Shown here one piece after another: positions 1 to 7,245 of a stretch of DNA of 39,588 nucleotides. Where the stretch lies: positions 1-39,588 of the forward strand of contig JADZDP010000160.1 of assembly GCA_020850995.1 (NCBI GenBank), in the 5' to 3' direction. This DNA is from Deltaproteobacteria bacterium. GTDB taxonomy: Bacteria; Myxococcota; UBA727; VGSZ01. A model generated the notes under the pieces. That model did not search any database. It saw nothing but the letters and a program-made list of their open reading frames with translations, and had not been told where the DNA came from. Within the stretch, counting starts at the first letter, position 1, and each line of letters opens with the position of its first letter. The position numbers were made by a program, and so were the translations under genes.

Positions 1-88
1 GCGGCGGGCTGTGCCCGCCGCGGGGGAGGGACCGTGGGTCCCTCCCCGCCGCGCTGCGCGCGGCGCAAGACAACACTGGCGCGCCCGG
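1..88. repeat. Three-hairpin module, copy A (diverged direct repeat of 464-550)
   Basis: This segment aligns end to end with 464-550. It contains three consecutive perfect hairpins: 1-9/13-21 (loop 10-12), 24-33/37-46 (loop 34-36) and 47-54/58-65 (loop 55-57). A conserved tail at about 66-88 follows and matches the last bases of tRNA-Arg plus its flank. Relative to copy B, the second hairpin has two compensatory base-pair changes and the third has four, while the loops differ freely. Hairpin 1 may extend beyond the window edge. No U-run follows, so a plain intrinsic terminator does not account for all three hairpins. Confidence 0.85.
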
Positions 89-105
89 GTGGAGGAGTTT
101 CGAAC
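77..105 (-). repeat. Degenerate tRNA-Arg 3'-end remnant
   Basis: On the minus strand this stretch reads as a T-loop consensus (GTTCGAAAC) followed about 12 bases later by the acceptor 3' strand CGGGCGC, a G and CCA, as in the intact tRNA-Arg at 539-615. There are five extra bases between the T-arm and the acceptor, and no matching 5' half upstream, so it is not a functional tRNA. It may be an attachment-site-like duplication of the tRNA end, or part of a dispersed repeat that carries a tRNA 3' end. Confidence 0.5.
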
Positions 106-143
106 TGCACTTCGCGGTTGGTCGCTACATTTCGCGTTGGTGG

Positions 144-401
144 CTACCACCAGGTCCCGAAGACGTAGGAGCGACGGTGGCACCTGTTCAACATCTCCGG
201 CGGCATCCGCTGCTTGAGGCTCCCGCATTCCGCGCGATCGCAAATGCAGTCCTCGCCAAGGCCGCAATCAGCGTCGGTGATACAAGGACTGGCAGAGCCC
301 GCATCGTCCCACAGGAGGAAAGTCGCGGCCGCAACAGCGCAGGCCACAGCCAGCGCAACCAGGAAGAATCTGCGGGCGAGAGGTCTCAAGGCTCGCTCCA
401 C
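144..401 (-). CDS. Small membrane-anchored Cys-rich protein (85 aa)
   Basis: I do not recognise a family. From a GTG at 401 (a TTG at 404 is equally possible) the protein has a short basic N-terminus, one hydrophobic segment at about residues 12-29 (FFLVALAVACAVAAATFLL), then an exported-looking domain with six cysteines, including the motif CITDADCGLGEDCIC. This C..D.DC..G..C pattern is common in myxobacterial secreted proteins. No clear ribosome binding site precedes either start. A longer reading upstream would run into the hairpin repeat, so the short form is preferred. The gene lies between the two copies of the hairpin module, so it may have arrived with, or been bracketed by, that duplication. 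It may be transcribed as a tail of the tRNA-Arg unit. Confidence 0.45.
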   Translation of the reverse strand: MERALRPLARRFFLVALAVACAVAAATFLLWDDAGSASPCITDADCGLGEDCICDRAECGSLKQRMPPEMLNRCHRRSYVFGTWW

Positions 402-463
402 CAATGCGCGAGGCCGAGCGGAGCGAGGCAGGAGCCGCAGCGACGGGGGAAGGAGGGGGGCCC

Positions 464-550
464 GCGGCGGGCTATGCCCGCCGCGGGGGAGGAAACGGAG
501 TTTCCTCCCGCTCGCCTTCGGCGAGCGCAAAACAACACTGGCGCGCCCGG
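464..550. repeat. Three-hairpin module, copy B, immediately downstream of tRNA-Arg
   Basis: Read on the minus strand, the module begins right after the encoded CCA of tRNA-Arg. Its stems are 509-516/520-527, 487-496/500-509 and 461-472/476-487, the last being 12 perfect base pairs. It pairs with copy A at 1-88. The unpaired connectors are nearly identical between copies, while stems covary and loops vary. It may act as a tRNA 3' trailer, a transcription-termination region, or a mobile structured repeat. Which of these applies cannot be told from two copies. Confidence 0.85.
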
Positions 551-615
551 AGCGATTCGAACGCCCGACCCTCAGATTCGTAGTCTGATGCTCTATCCAG
601 CTGAGCTACGGGCGC
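539..615 (-). tRNA. tRNA-Arg (anticodon ACG)
   Basis: The minus strand folds into a complete cloverleaf: acceptor GCGCCCG/CGGGCGC, D-arm GCTC/GAGC, anticodon stem TCAGA/TCTGA with loop CTACGAA (anticodon ACG, read as ICG), T-arm GGGCG/CGCTC with loop TTCGAAT. The discriminator is G and the CCA is encoded (539-541). It would decode CGU/CGC/CGA. A promoter with a perfect TTGACA lies upstream, and the hairpin module starts directly after the CCA. Confidence 0.97.
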
Positions 616-628
616 AGAGGGTGCGCGT

Positions 629-657
629 TCTTTGCGGGATCTGGCGCGCGATGTCAA
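629..657 (-). promoter_or_regulatory. Sigma-70-type promoter of tRNA-Arg
   Basis: On the minus strand a perfect -35 box TTGACA (652-657) is followed after 17 bases by CAAAGA (629-634), a weak -10. The tRNA 5' end at 615 is 13 bases further. The spacing suits a tRNA with a very short leader. Confidence 0.6.
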
Positions 658-673
658 CAACCACGGCCCTGCG

Positions 674-1951
674 TCAGCGACCCGCTCCAGCTGCGGGGGG
701 CTTCGTCGCTGGCGCGCCCTTCTTCTCCGCGGGCGCGCCCTTCTTTGGCGACGGCGCCTCCACGATGCCCGGCTCGGGCGCGAAGCACCCGTACGCGCAC
801 GGCACCGCGAAGGTGCGCACGGTGTCGAGCGTAGAGCCGAGCGCGTAGATGCCGAGGCCCGCGAGCGCTAGGCCGAAGCCGGTGAAGCCGATGATGTCGC
901 CCGTCTGTTGATCGGTGGCGCCCGTCATGGGCAAGACCACGCCCGTGAGGCCCACGCCGAGGCCGGCGATAGCCGTGGCCTGCCCCACCGAGCCCACCGC
1001 CGCCTTGCCGTACGAGAGCACGTCGATGGTCACGTCCATGGCCGCGAGCTCACGCCCGGGAGGGTCGAGCAGCACGTCGGTGCCCACGCGGCGCATGCGC
1101 TCCTTCAGCAGCTCCCCTTGCCGCGTGGCCTTGGTCCATCGGCCCCAGATGGGGATGAGATCGACCAGGTCACGCTCGGCGCGCGTGCCCGCGGCGGTGC
1201 CCATGAGCACGAAGGGCCGCGCCCACCACGAGCCACCGAGGCCCGGGCGCAGCCAGGTGCCATCGCGCGCCTTCTGCAATTCGTCGCCGTGCACCTGGTT
1301 CGTGAGGAAGAAGAACGACGAGGTGAAGATCCACTCGCCGATCTTGTCTTTGACCCACGCGAGCGGCGCCACCAAGAGCGCGGCGCCGCCCACCGCCAAG
1401 AGCGTGGGCAAGAGCAGCGAGGTGCCCGGCGCGATGACGGCGGCCAACACCGGCACGCCGATGCCCGCGAGGATGGCGGCGCCGACCACGATGTAAAACG
1501 GCGTGTCGAGGGCATCGCCCACGAGCTTGCCGGCGAGCATGGACACTGCCGCCTGCCACAGGAAGGCGTCGCGCCCACCGTGATGGACCGCCACGTAGTC
1601 CACCGCCAGCGCGGCGGGCACCAGGCACAGCCACTCGGAGATGGTGCCCACCGCGTCGCCCACGCCGGGGATGAGCGAGAGCGGCAGGCTCAAGGCCTCG
1701 CACACGTCGATGCCGCCCTCGGCCGTCATCTCGAGCTCTCGCTCGAGGTCGTCCCATAGGCGCTCGTGGGCCTTGTCGCTCGTCGGCGCAGCGGCGGGCG
1801 CGGGCGGTGCCACGGTGCTCGGAGCTGCCGGCGCCGCCGTCTCGGCGGGCACGGTATCGACGGGCGCCGGCGTCGGCACCGACGCGTCGACGCCCGCAGG
1901 CGGCGCGCTTTGGCCCGCCATGACGACGAGGACGAACAGCAGCGCGTTCAT
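674..1951 (-). CDS. Hypothetical exported multi-pass membrane protein (425 aa)
   Basis: No family is recognised. The start at 1951 is supported by AAGGAG seven bases upstream. Residues 1-15 form a short hydrophobic export signal, followed by an Ala/Pro/Thr/Val-rich linker to about residue 60. The body has several hydrophobic stretches with Gly/Ala-rich helices (around residues 95-125, 150-200 and 325-380), including SLIPGVGDAVGTISEWL, which suggests insertion into the inner membrane. The C-terminus is a basic low-complexity tail with a repeated KKGAPA motif. The gene is transcribed away from topA, and its 3' end lies 58 bases from tRNA-Arg. A role cannot be assigned. Confidence 0.75.
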   Translation of the reverse strand: MNALLFVLVVMAGQSAPPAGVDASVPTPAPVDTVPAETAAPAAPSTVAPPAPAAAPTSDKAHERLWDDLERELEMTAEGGIDVCEALSLPLSLIPGVGDAVGTISEWLCLVPAALAVDYVAVHHGGRDAFLWQAAVSMLAGKLVGDALDTPFYIVVGAAILAGIGVPVLAAVIAPGTSLLLPTLLAVGGAALLVAPLAWVKDKIGEWIFTSSFFFLTNQVHGDELQKARDGTWLRPGLGGSWWARPFVLMGTAAGTRAERDLVDLIPIWGRWTKATRQGELLKERMRRVGTDVLLDPPGRELAAMDVTIDVLSYGKAAVGSVGQATAIAGLGVGLTGVVLPMTGATDQQTGDIIGFTGFGLALAGLGIYALGSTLDTVRTFAVPCAYGCFAPEPGIVEAPSPKKGAPAEKKGAPATKPPAAGAGR

Positions 1952-2113
1952 GCGGTGGCTCCTTGGCGAGCGATGCCGTACGTTCGGCCGGAAAAAAGGG
2001 CTCGCAATCCCGGCCGACTTTCGTTAGGACCCACGCCCGACCGGGCGGCCGTGGGCACGCCTGGCGCAGTGTAACCGGGGCCGCCAACCAAAGTTGGCTG
2101 AGTGGAGCAGCGC

Positions 2114-5113
2114 GTGGGTAAGGCCCTTGTCATCGTCGAGTCGCCGGCCAAGGCCAAGACGATCGCCAAGTACCTCGGCAAGGACTACATCGTCGAGTCC
2201 TCCATCGGCCACATCCGCGACCTGCCGGGCTCTGCCGCCGAGATCCCGGCCCACATGAGGAAGAAGCCCTGGGCGCGCACCGGCGTGGACGTGGAGAACG
2301 ACTTCGCGCCGCTTTATGTGGTGCCCGCCGAGAAGAAGGCGCAGGTCGCAAAGCTGAAGATCCTGCTGGCCGACGCCAACGCGCTCTTCCTGGCCACCGA
2401 CGAAGACCGCGAAGGAGAGGCCATCGCCTGGCACCTCAGGGAGGTCTTGAACCCCAAGGTGCCGGTCAAGCGCATGGTGTTCCACGAGATCACCGAGAGC
2501 GCCATCAAGCACGCGCTGCAAAGCCCCCGCGCCATCGACCAGCAGCTGGTCGACGCCCAAGAGGCGCGCCGCATCCTCGATCGACTCTACGGCTACGAGG
2601 TCTCGCCGGTCCTGTGGCGCAAGATCGCGCAGGGCCTGTCGGCGGGGCGCGTGCAGTCGGTGGCGGTGCGGCTCATCGTCGAGCGCGAGCGCGCGCGCAT
2701 CGCGTTCCACAGCGGCGACTACTGGAGCGTGGCGGCCGAGCTGGTCAAGCAGCAAGCCGGCATTGGCGCTCCCCAGCGCGTCAAGAGCGAGCTCATCGAG
2801 GTCGACGCCAAGCGCGTGGCCGTGGGCAAGGACTTCGACCCCAACAGCGGCAAGCTCACCGACGCGGCGCGCGAGCGCGTGGTGCTGCTCGACGAGGCCA
2901 AGGCCAAGGCGCTCGAGAGCCAGCTTGGGCACACCACCTTCACGGTCAGCGAGGTCCAGAAGAAGCCCTTCACGGACCGGCCGCACCCTCCCTTCATCAC
3001 GTCGACGCTGCAGCAGGAGTCGGCGCGCAAGCTGCGCTTCACCGCGCAGCGCACCATGCGTACTGCCCAGCGCCTCTACGAGTCGGGCTTCATCACCTAC
3101 ATGCGCACGGACTCGACCACGCTCTCCACGCAGGCGGTCGACGCCGCGCGCGCACAGATCAACGAGCTCTACGGCGACACCTTCCTGCCCCCGGGCCCGC
3201 GCCAATACGCCACCAAGGCGAAGGGCGCGCAAGAGGCCCACGAGGCCATCCGGCCCGCCGGCGAGGCATGGAAGACGCCGGAGCAGCTCAAGGGCGAGCT
3301 CGACGAGGACGGCTTCCGCCTCTACGACCTCATCTGGAAGCGCACCGTGGCGAGCCAGATGAAGGACGCGCAGGGCGAGCGCACCACCGTGCGCATGCAG
3401 GCCAAGGTGGCGGCAGGTGTGTGCACGCTGCAGACCACCGGCAAGGTCATCCTCTTCCCTGGGTACCTGCGCGCCTACGTCGAGGGCACCGACGATCCCG
3501 AGGCCGAGCTCGAGGATCAAGAGCGCATCTTGCCGCCGCTGGCCGAGGGTGAGCTGCTCGATCCCGAGAAGATCGAGGCCGAGAAGCACACCACGCAGCC
3601 GCCCGCGCGCTACACCGAAGCCAGCTTGGTGAAGGAGCTCGAGGAGAAGGGCATTGGCCGCCCGTCGACGTACGCCAGCATCATCGGCACCATCCAAGAC
3701 CGCGGCTACGTGTTCAAGAAGGGCACGGCGCTGGTGCCCACCTTCACCGCCTTCGCCGTCATCAACCTGCTCGAGCAGCACTTCAAGGAGCTGGTCGACT
3801 ACACCTTCACCGCCTCCATGGAGGCCGACCTCGACGCCATCAGCGAGGGCGAGAAGAAGGCGACGCCCTGGCTCAAGCGCTTCTACTTCGGCGAGAGCGG
3901 CAAGATGGTGGAGACGCTGCCGCCCGAGAGCGTCAAGCACAAGACGCTCGACGAGGTGGGCCTGCACGTGAAGGTACACGGCGGCAGCGGCGACATCGAC
4001 CCGCGCGGCATCTCCGAGATCCCGCTCGGCAAGGACCAGCAGGGCCAGCTCGTGGCCGCGCGCGTGGGCCGCTATGGGCCCTACGTGCAGATCGGCGACA
4101 GCGATCGCCGCGCCAACATCCCCGAGGACATCGCGCCCGACGAGCTGACGCTGCCGCGCGCCATCGAGCTCTTGCAGCAGGCGAGCGAGGCCAACCGCGC
4201 CATCGGCACCGACGCTGCGACCGGCAAGCCCATCTTCGTCAAGACCGGCCGCTACGGTCCCTATGTGCAGCTCGGCGAGATGCAGGTGAACGACAAGGGC
4301 AAGCCCATCGGCGACAAGCCGCGCATGGCCAGCCTGTGGCCGGGCATGACGGTCAAAGACATCACGCAGGAGCAGGCGCTCTTGCTCCTGTCGTTCCCGA
4401 AGAACCTGGGCCCCCACCCAGACACCGGTGTCGACGTCGTCGCCAACGACGGCAAGTTCGGCCCCTACGTGCGCATGGAGGGCAAGGCCAAGGACGGCAC
4501 CTTCGTGAAGGAGACGCGCAGCCTGCCCGATCGCGAGGCCATGCGCGCCCTCGACCTCGCGCAGGCGGTGGAGCTCCTCAAGCAGCCGCGCCAGATTCGC
4601 GGCCGCCAGGTGATGACGCAGCCGCCCCTCGCGATGCTTGGGCCGAGCCCCGTCACCGGACAGACCATCGTCATCAAGACCGGCCGCTTCGGCGCCTACG
4701 TCACCGACGGGCAAGTGAACGCCACCATCCCCTCGGGCAGAGAGCCCGCGCGCCTTACGCTCGACGACGCGCTCGAGCTCATCGCCGCGCGCGAGTCGCG
4801 CCTGCGCGAGCAGGGCATCGATCCGCGCGCGCCGGGCAAAGCGGGCAAGGCCGGCGGGCGTCGACGCTTCGGCGGCGCCGCGCGCGCGCCGGCGCCGGCC
4901 AGGGCCGTTCCCGCGGCCAAGGCCGCGAAGAGCGCCACCGCCACCAGGGCCCCCACCAAGGCGCCCACCAAGGCGAAGGGACGACCGGCCCCGGCAGCGC
5001 GCGCGCCGAGCAAGAAGGTCGCGAGCAGGAAGGCCGCCGGCAAAACGGCGACGGCGAAGAAGCCCAGCGCCAAGAAGGCGCCCAAGCCGACCAAGAAGAA
5101 GGCGAAGAAGTAG
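2114..5113 (+). CDS. topA: DNA topoisomerase I (type IA)
   Basis: TopA relaxes negative supercoils by transient single-strand cleavage. The N-terminal Toprim domain shows LVIVESPAKAKTIAKYLG with the catalytic Glu9, and the acidic motif TDEDREGEAIAWHL (Asp96, Asp98). The active-site tyrosine is Tyr329 in ITYMRTDS. The C-terminal third has no four-Cys zinc ribbons. It carries four GRYGPYV-type topoisomerase C-terminal repeats instead, at about residues 650, 710, 785 and 865. The last 90 residues are an Ala/Lys/Pro-rich histone-H1-like tail ending in KKKAKK, likely a non-specific DNA-binding extension. The GTG at 2114 has GGAG six bases upstream. An in-frame GTG at 2102 would add four residues but lacks a ribosome binding site. 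Confidence 0.97.
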   Translation: MGKALVIVESPAKAKTIAKYLGKDYIVESSIGHIRDLPGSAAEIPAHMRKKPWARTGVDVENDFAPLYVVPAEKKAQVAKLKILLADANALFLATDEDREGEAIAWHLREVLNPKVPVKRMVFHEITESAIKHALQSPRAIDQQLVDAQEARRILDRLYGYEVSPVLWRKIAQGLSAGRVQSVAVRLIVERERARIAFHSGDYWSVAAELVKQQAGIGAPQRVKSELIEVDAKRVAVGKDFDPNSGKLTDAARERVVLLDEAKAKALESQLGHTTFTVSEVQKKPFTDRPHPPFITSTLQQESARKLRFTAQRTMRTAQRLYESGFITYMRTDSTTLSTQAVDAARAQINELYGDTFLPPGPRQYATKAKGAQEAHEAIRPAGEAWKTPEQLKGELDEDGFRLYDLIWKRTVASQMKDAQGERTTVRMQAKVAAGVCTLQTTGKVILFPGYLRAYVEGTDDPEAELEDQERILPPLAEGELLDPEKIEAEKHTTQPPARYTEASLVKELEEKGIGRPSTYASIIGTIQDRGYVFKKGTALVPTFTAFAVINLLEQHFKELVDYTFTASMEADLDAISEGEKKATPWLKRFYFGESGKMVETLPPESVKHKTLDEVGLHVKVHGGSGDIDPRGISEIPLGKDQQGQLVAARVGRYGPYVQIGDSDRRANIPEDIAPDELTLPRAIELLQQASEANRAIGTDAATGKPIFVKTGRYGPYVQLGEMQVNDKGKPIGDKPRMASLWPGMTVKDITQEQALLLLSFPKNLGPHPDTGVDVVANDGKFGPYVRMEGKAKDGTFVKETRSLPDREAMRALDLAQAVELLKQPRQIRGRQVMTQPPLAMLGPSPVTGQTIVIKTGRFGAYVTDGQVNATIPSGREPARLTLDDALELIAARESRLREQGIDPRAPGKAGKAGGRRRFGGAARAPAPARAVPAAKAAKSATATRAPTKAPTKAKGRPAPAARAPSKKVASRKAAGKTATAKKPSAKKAPKPTKKKAKK

Positions 5114-5186
5114 CCCCGAGTCCCAGCCCGGACGCGCGCCCCGCGCTCAGGCGCTGACCGGATAGCAGCGCGCGAGCACAGTTGGC

Positions 5187-5192
5187 TAGCAT
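5187..5192 (+). promoter_or_regulatory. Candidate -10 box of a leaderless transcript (kinase gene)
   Basis: TAGCAT fits TANNNT and ends seven bases before the ATG at 5200. Transcription would therefore begin at or next to the start codon. No ribosome binding site is present and no -35 consensus is visible. Confidence 0.35.
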
Positions 5193-5199
5193 CGGCGCC

Positions 5200-6969
5200 A
5201 TGGCGGGCTCCCGCGACGACGATCTCGGCCTCGGCGACGCCGATGCGCCAAGCGGCGCGGCGACGCATCCGTCGTTCTCGCGCAAGCTACCCACGCAGCT
5301 TGGCCGCTATCTGCTCGTCGAGCAGCTCGGTGCCGGCGGCATGGCCGAGGTGTTCCGCGCCAAGCAGCAGGGGCCGAGCGGCTTCGAGCGCGTCGTCGTG
5401 GTCAAGGTGCTGTTTCCGCACCTGGCGCGGAGCGTGCGCTACCGCAAGATGTTCCAGCGCGAGGCCTCGCTGGCGGCGCGGCTCTCGCACACCAACGTCG
5501 TCCAGGTGCTCGAGCTCGGCTCCGACGATGGCCCGCCCTACATCGCCATGGAGTTCGTCGACGGCATCAGCCTGCACAAGCTGGCGCGCCGTGCCTGGAC
5601 GCTGAAGCGCGCGCTGCCGCTCGAGCTGTGCGCGGGCGCCATCGCCGATGCGGCACTGGGGCTCGCGCATGCGCACCGGGAGGGGCTGGTGCACCGCGAC
5701 GTCAGCCCCGACAACCTGATGATCACGCGCGACGGCGCCGTGACCAAGGTGCTCGACTTCGGCATCGCCAAGGGCGTCGACTCGGAGAGCGTCACGCGCA
5801 CCGGCGAGCTCAAGGGCAAGGTGCCCTTCATGGCGCCGGAGCTGGTGCGCGGCGCCGAGGCCACGGCGCTCACCGACATCTACGCGCTCGGCGTCACCTT
5901 CTACTGGCTGGTCACCGGGCGGCGTCCCTTTGCCGGCGCCAACGACATCGTCACGCTGCAGGCCATCGTCGAGCAATCGCCGCCGTCGCCGCGCAGCATC
6001 AACCCAAGCCTGCCCGAGCGCGTCGACACGCTCATCCGCAAGATGATCGCGCGCGACCCAGCACAGCGCCCGCACGACGCCACCGCCGTGCACGAGGCCT
6101 TGCGCTGGGCCTTGGTGGCGCGCCACAACGTCGTCGAGCCTTTCGTCACCGAGATGCTGCGCGCGGACGACGGACCCAGCGCCGAGGATGACCCCGACAC
6201 CTCGGGCTTCGTCCCCTCGGTGCCGTCGCTCGACGTCGGCAAGGCCATGGACCTCACGGCGGTGCCCACGCCGCACCAGGCCAGCGTCGACGTACCGCGG
6301 GCGACGCGCCGGCGACGTGCGCCGCTGGTCGCAGCGGGAGCGATGGGCTCGCTCGTGCTCGGCGTAGGCGTGGCATGGCTGGCGCTGCGCGACGGCGCCG
6401 ACCATCCCCGCGGCGCCGCGCCAGCACTGCGCCCCGGACCGCTGGTGGTGCGTCCCGAGCTCGAGCCCGTCGACCTGCCCGAGCTGCCGCCGCTCGATCC
6501 CGAGGCGCCTGCGTCGGCTCCCGAGCGCTCCGCGCCGACCGAGCGCGGTCGCGGCAAGCGCGCCAAGCTCGCGCCGAGCCTGGAGGAGGTCGAGCTGCGC
6601 GCGCCCGCGGCCGTGCGCTGGCTCGACGGCAACGACGCACTCGGCAGCGGCAACCTGAGCGTCAAGCTCAAGCGCGGCACGGCCTACCTGAGCGCCGTCG
6701 ACCGCAAGCGTGGCGGGCGCTCCAAGGTGCCCATCGCGAACGGCGTGGCGGACTACGGCGCGCTCCCCAAGGGGCGCATCAAGGTGCGCGCCACGCCCTA
6801 CGCCGAGATCTTCCTCGGCACCGAGTCGCGCGGCTCCACGCCCTACCACGACGTGGAGGTGGTGGCGGGCGAGTACACGCTGACGCTCAAGAACCGCGGC
6901 CGCGAGGAGCGGCGCACCGTCACCGTCAAGCCCGGCGAGGTCGCGCGGGTCGAGGTGGAGTTCCGCTGA
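5200..6969 (+). CDS. Transmembrane Ser/Thr protein kinase with PEGA-like domain
   Basis: A eukaryote-like (Hanks-type) kinase of 589 residues. The kinase domain starts at about residue 33 (GRYLLVEQLGAGGMAEVF, the Gly-rich loop). Lys69 in VVVKVL is the ATP-binding lysine, Asp167 in HRDVSPDN the catalytic base, followed by DFGIAK and the APE-type motif MAPEL. The catalytic loop has Ser where most kinases have Lys (HRDVS, not HRDLK), a variation I know from myxobacterial kinases. A linker with Asp/Pro-rich sequence follows, then one membrane segment (about residues 375-395, LVAAGAMGSLVLGVGVAWLAL), a Pro-rich stretch, and a C-terminal PEGA-like domain (VRATPYAEIFLGTESRGSTP) on the outer side. The ATG at 5200 is preferred over an upstream TTG at 5182. 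Confidence 0.93.
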   Translation: MAGSRDDDLGLGDADAPSGAATHPSFSRKLPTQLGRYLLVEQLGAGGMAEVFRAKQQGPSGFERVVVVKVLFPHLARSVRYRKMFQREASLAARLSHTNVVQVLELGSDDGPPYIAMEFVDGISLHKLARRAWTLKRALPLELCAGAIADAALGLAHAHREGLVHRDVSPDNLMITRDGAVTKVLDFGIAKGVDSESVTRTGELKGKVPFMAPELVRGAEATALTDIYALGVTFYWLVTGRRPFAGANDIVTLQAIVEQSPPSPRSINPSLPERVDTLIRKMIARDPAQRPHDATAVHEALRWALVARHNVVEPFVTEMLRADDGPSAEDDPDTSGFVPSVPSLDVGKAMDLTAVPTPHQASVDVPRATRRRRAPLVAAGAMGSLVLGVGVAWLALRDGADHPRGAAPALRPGPLVVRPELEPVDLPELPPLDPEAPASAPERSAPTERGRGKRAKLAPSLEEVELRAPAAVRWLDGNDALGSGNLSVKLKRGTAYLSAVDRKRGGRSKVPIANGVADYGALPKGRIKVRATPYAEIFLGTESRGSTPYHDVEVVAGEYTLTLKNRGREERRTVTVKPGEVARVEVEFR

Positions 6970-6984
6970 GGAGCGCGCGGGCGG

Positions 6985-7012
6985 TTGACAGAGGGGCCGG
7001 GTCTGCTACCGA
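6985..7012 (+). promoter_or_regulatory. Sigma-70-type promoter of tRNA-Glu
   Basis: A perfect TTGACA (6985-6990) is followed after 16 bases by TACCGA (7007-7012), itself eleven bases before the tRNA 5' end at 7024. Both tRNA genes in this window have the perfect -35, unlike most protein genes here. Confidence 0.7.
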
Positions 7013-7023
7013 TCGTCCCGCGA

Positions 7024-7099
7024 GGCCCCATCGTCTAGCGGTCTAGGACGGCAGCCTCTCACGTTGCAGACAGGGGTTCGATTCCCCTTGGGGTCACCA
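7024..7099 (+). tRNA. tRNA-Glu (anticodon CTC)
   Basis: A complete cloverleaf: acceptor GGCCCCA/TGGGGTC, anticodon stem GCAGC/GTTGC with loop CTCTCAC (anticodon CTC, reading GAG), T-arm GGGG with loop TTCGATT, discriminator A and encoded CCA (7097-7099). GAG is the abundant Glu codon in this GC-rich DNA. Confidence 0.97.
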
Positions 7100-7106
7100 C
7101 CTTGAG

Positions 7107-7133
7107 CGACGGGCGCGCTTCGCGCGCCCGTCG
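7107..7133. terminator. Perfect 12-bp hairpin after tRNA-Glu
   Basis: Arms 7107-7118 and 7122-7133 are perfectly complementary around a TTC loop, starting eight bases after the tRNA CCA. There is no T-run, so intrinsic termination is only likely, not certain. It could also serve the minus-strand gene ending at 7246. Confidence 0.6.
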
Positions 7134-7245
7134 CGCGGGGAAGGGGCTGCAGGCCACCATCCCCCAGCACGCCCGACCGCTGGAGCCGCGTGGTGCTGCA
7201 TGCGGCGTCGCGGACTCCGCCGCGGGTGCACCGCGGGCGCGCGCC

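Noticed and set aside
77..152. Second complete tRNA gene on the minus strand
   Set aside because: Only the T-loop and acceptor 3' part fit; no D-arm, anticodon arm or 5' acceptor strand can be formed.
2024..4714. 896-codon open frame on the minus strand opposite topA
   Set aside because: It mirrors topA codons in GC-rich DNA; the translation is Leu/Val/Arg/His-rich and lacks domains, while the plus strand encodes an unmistakable topoisomerase.
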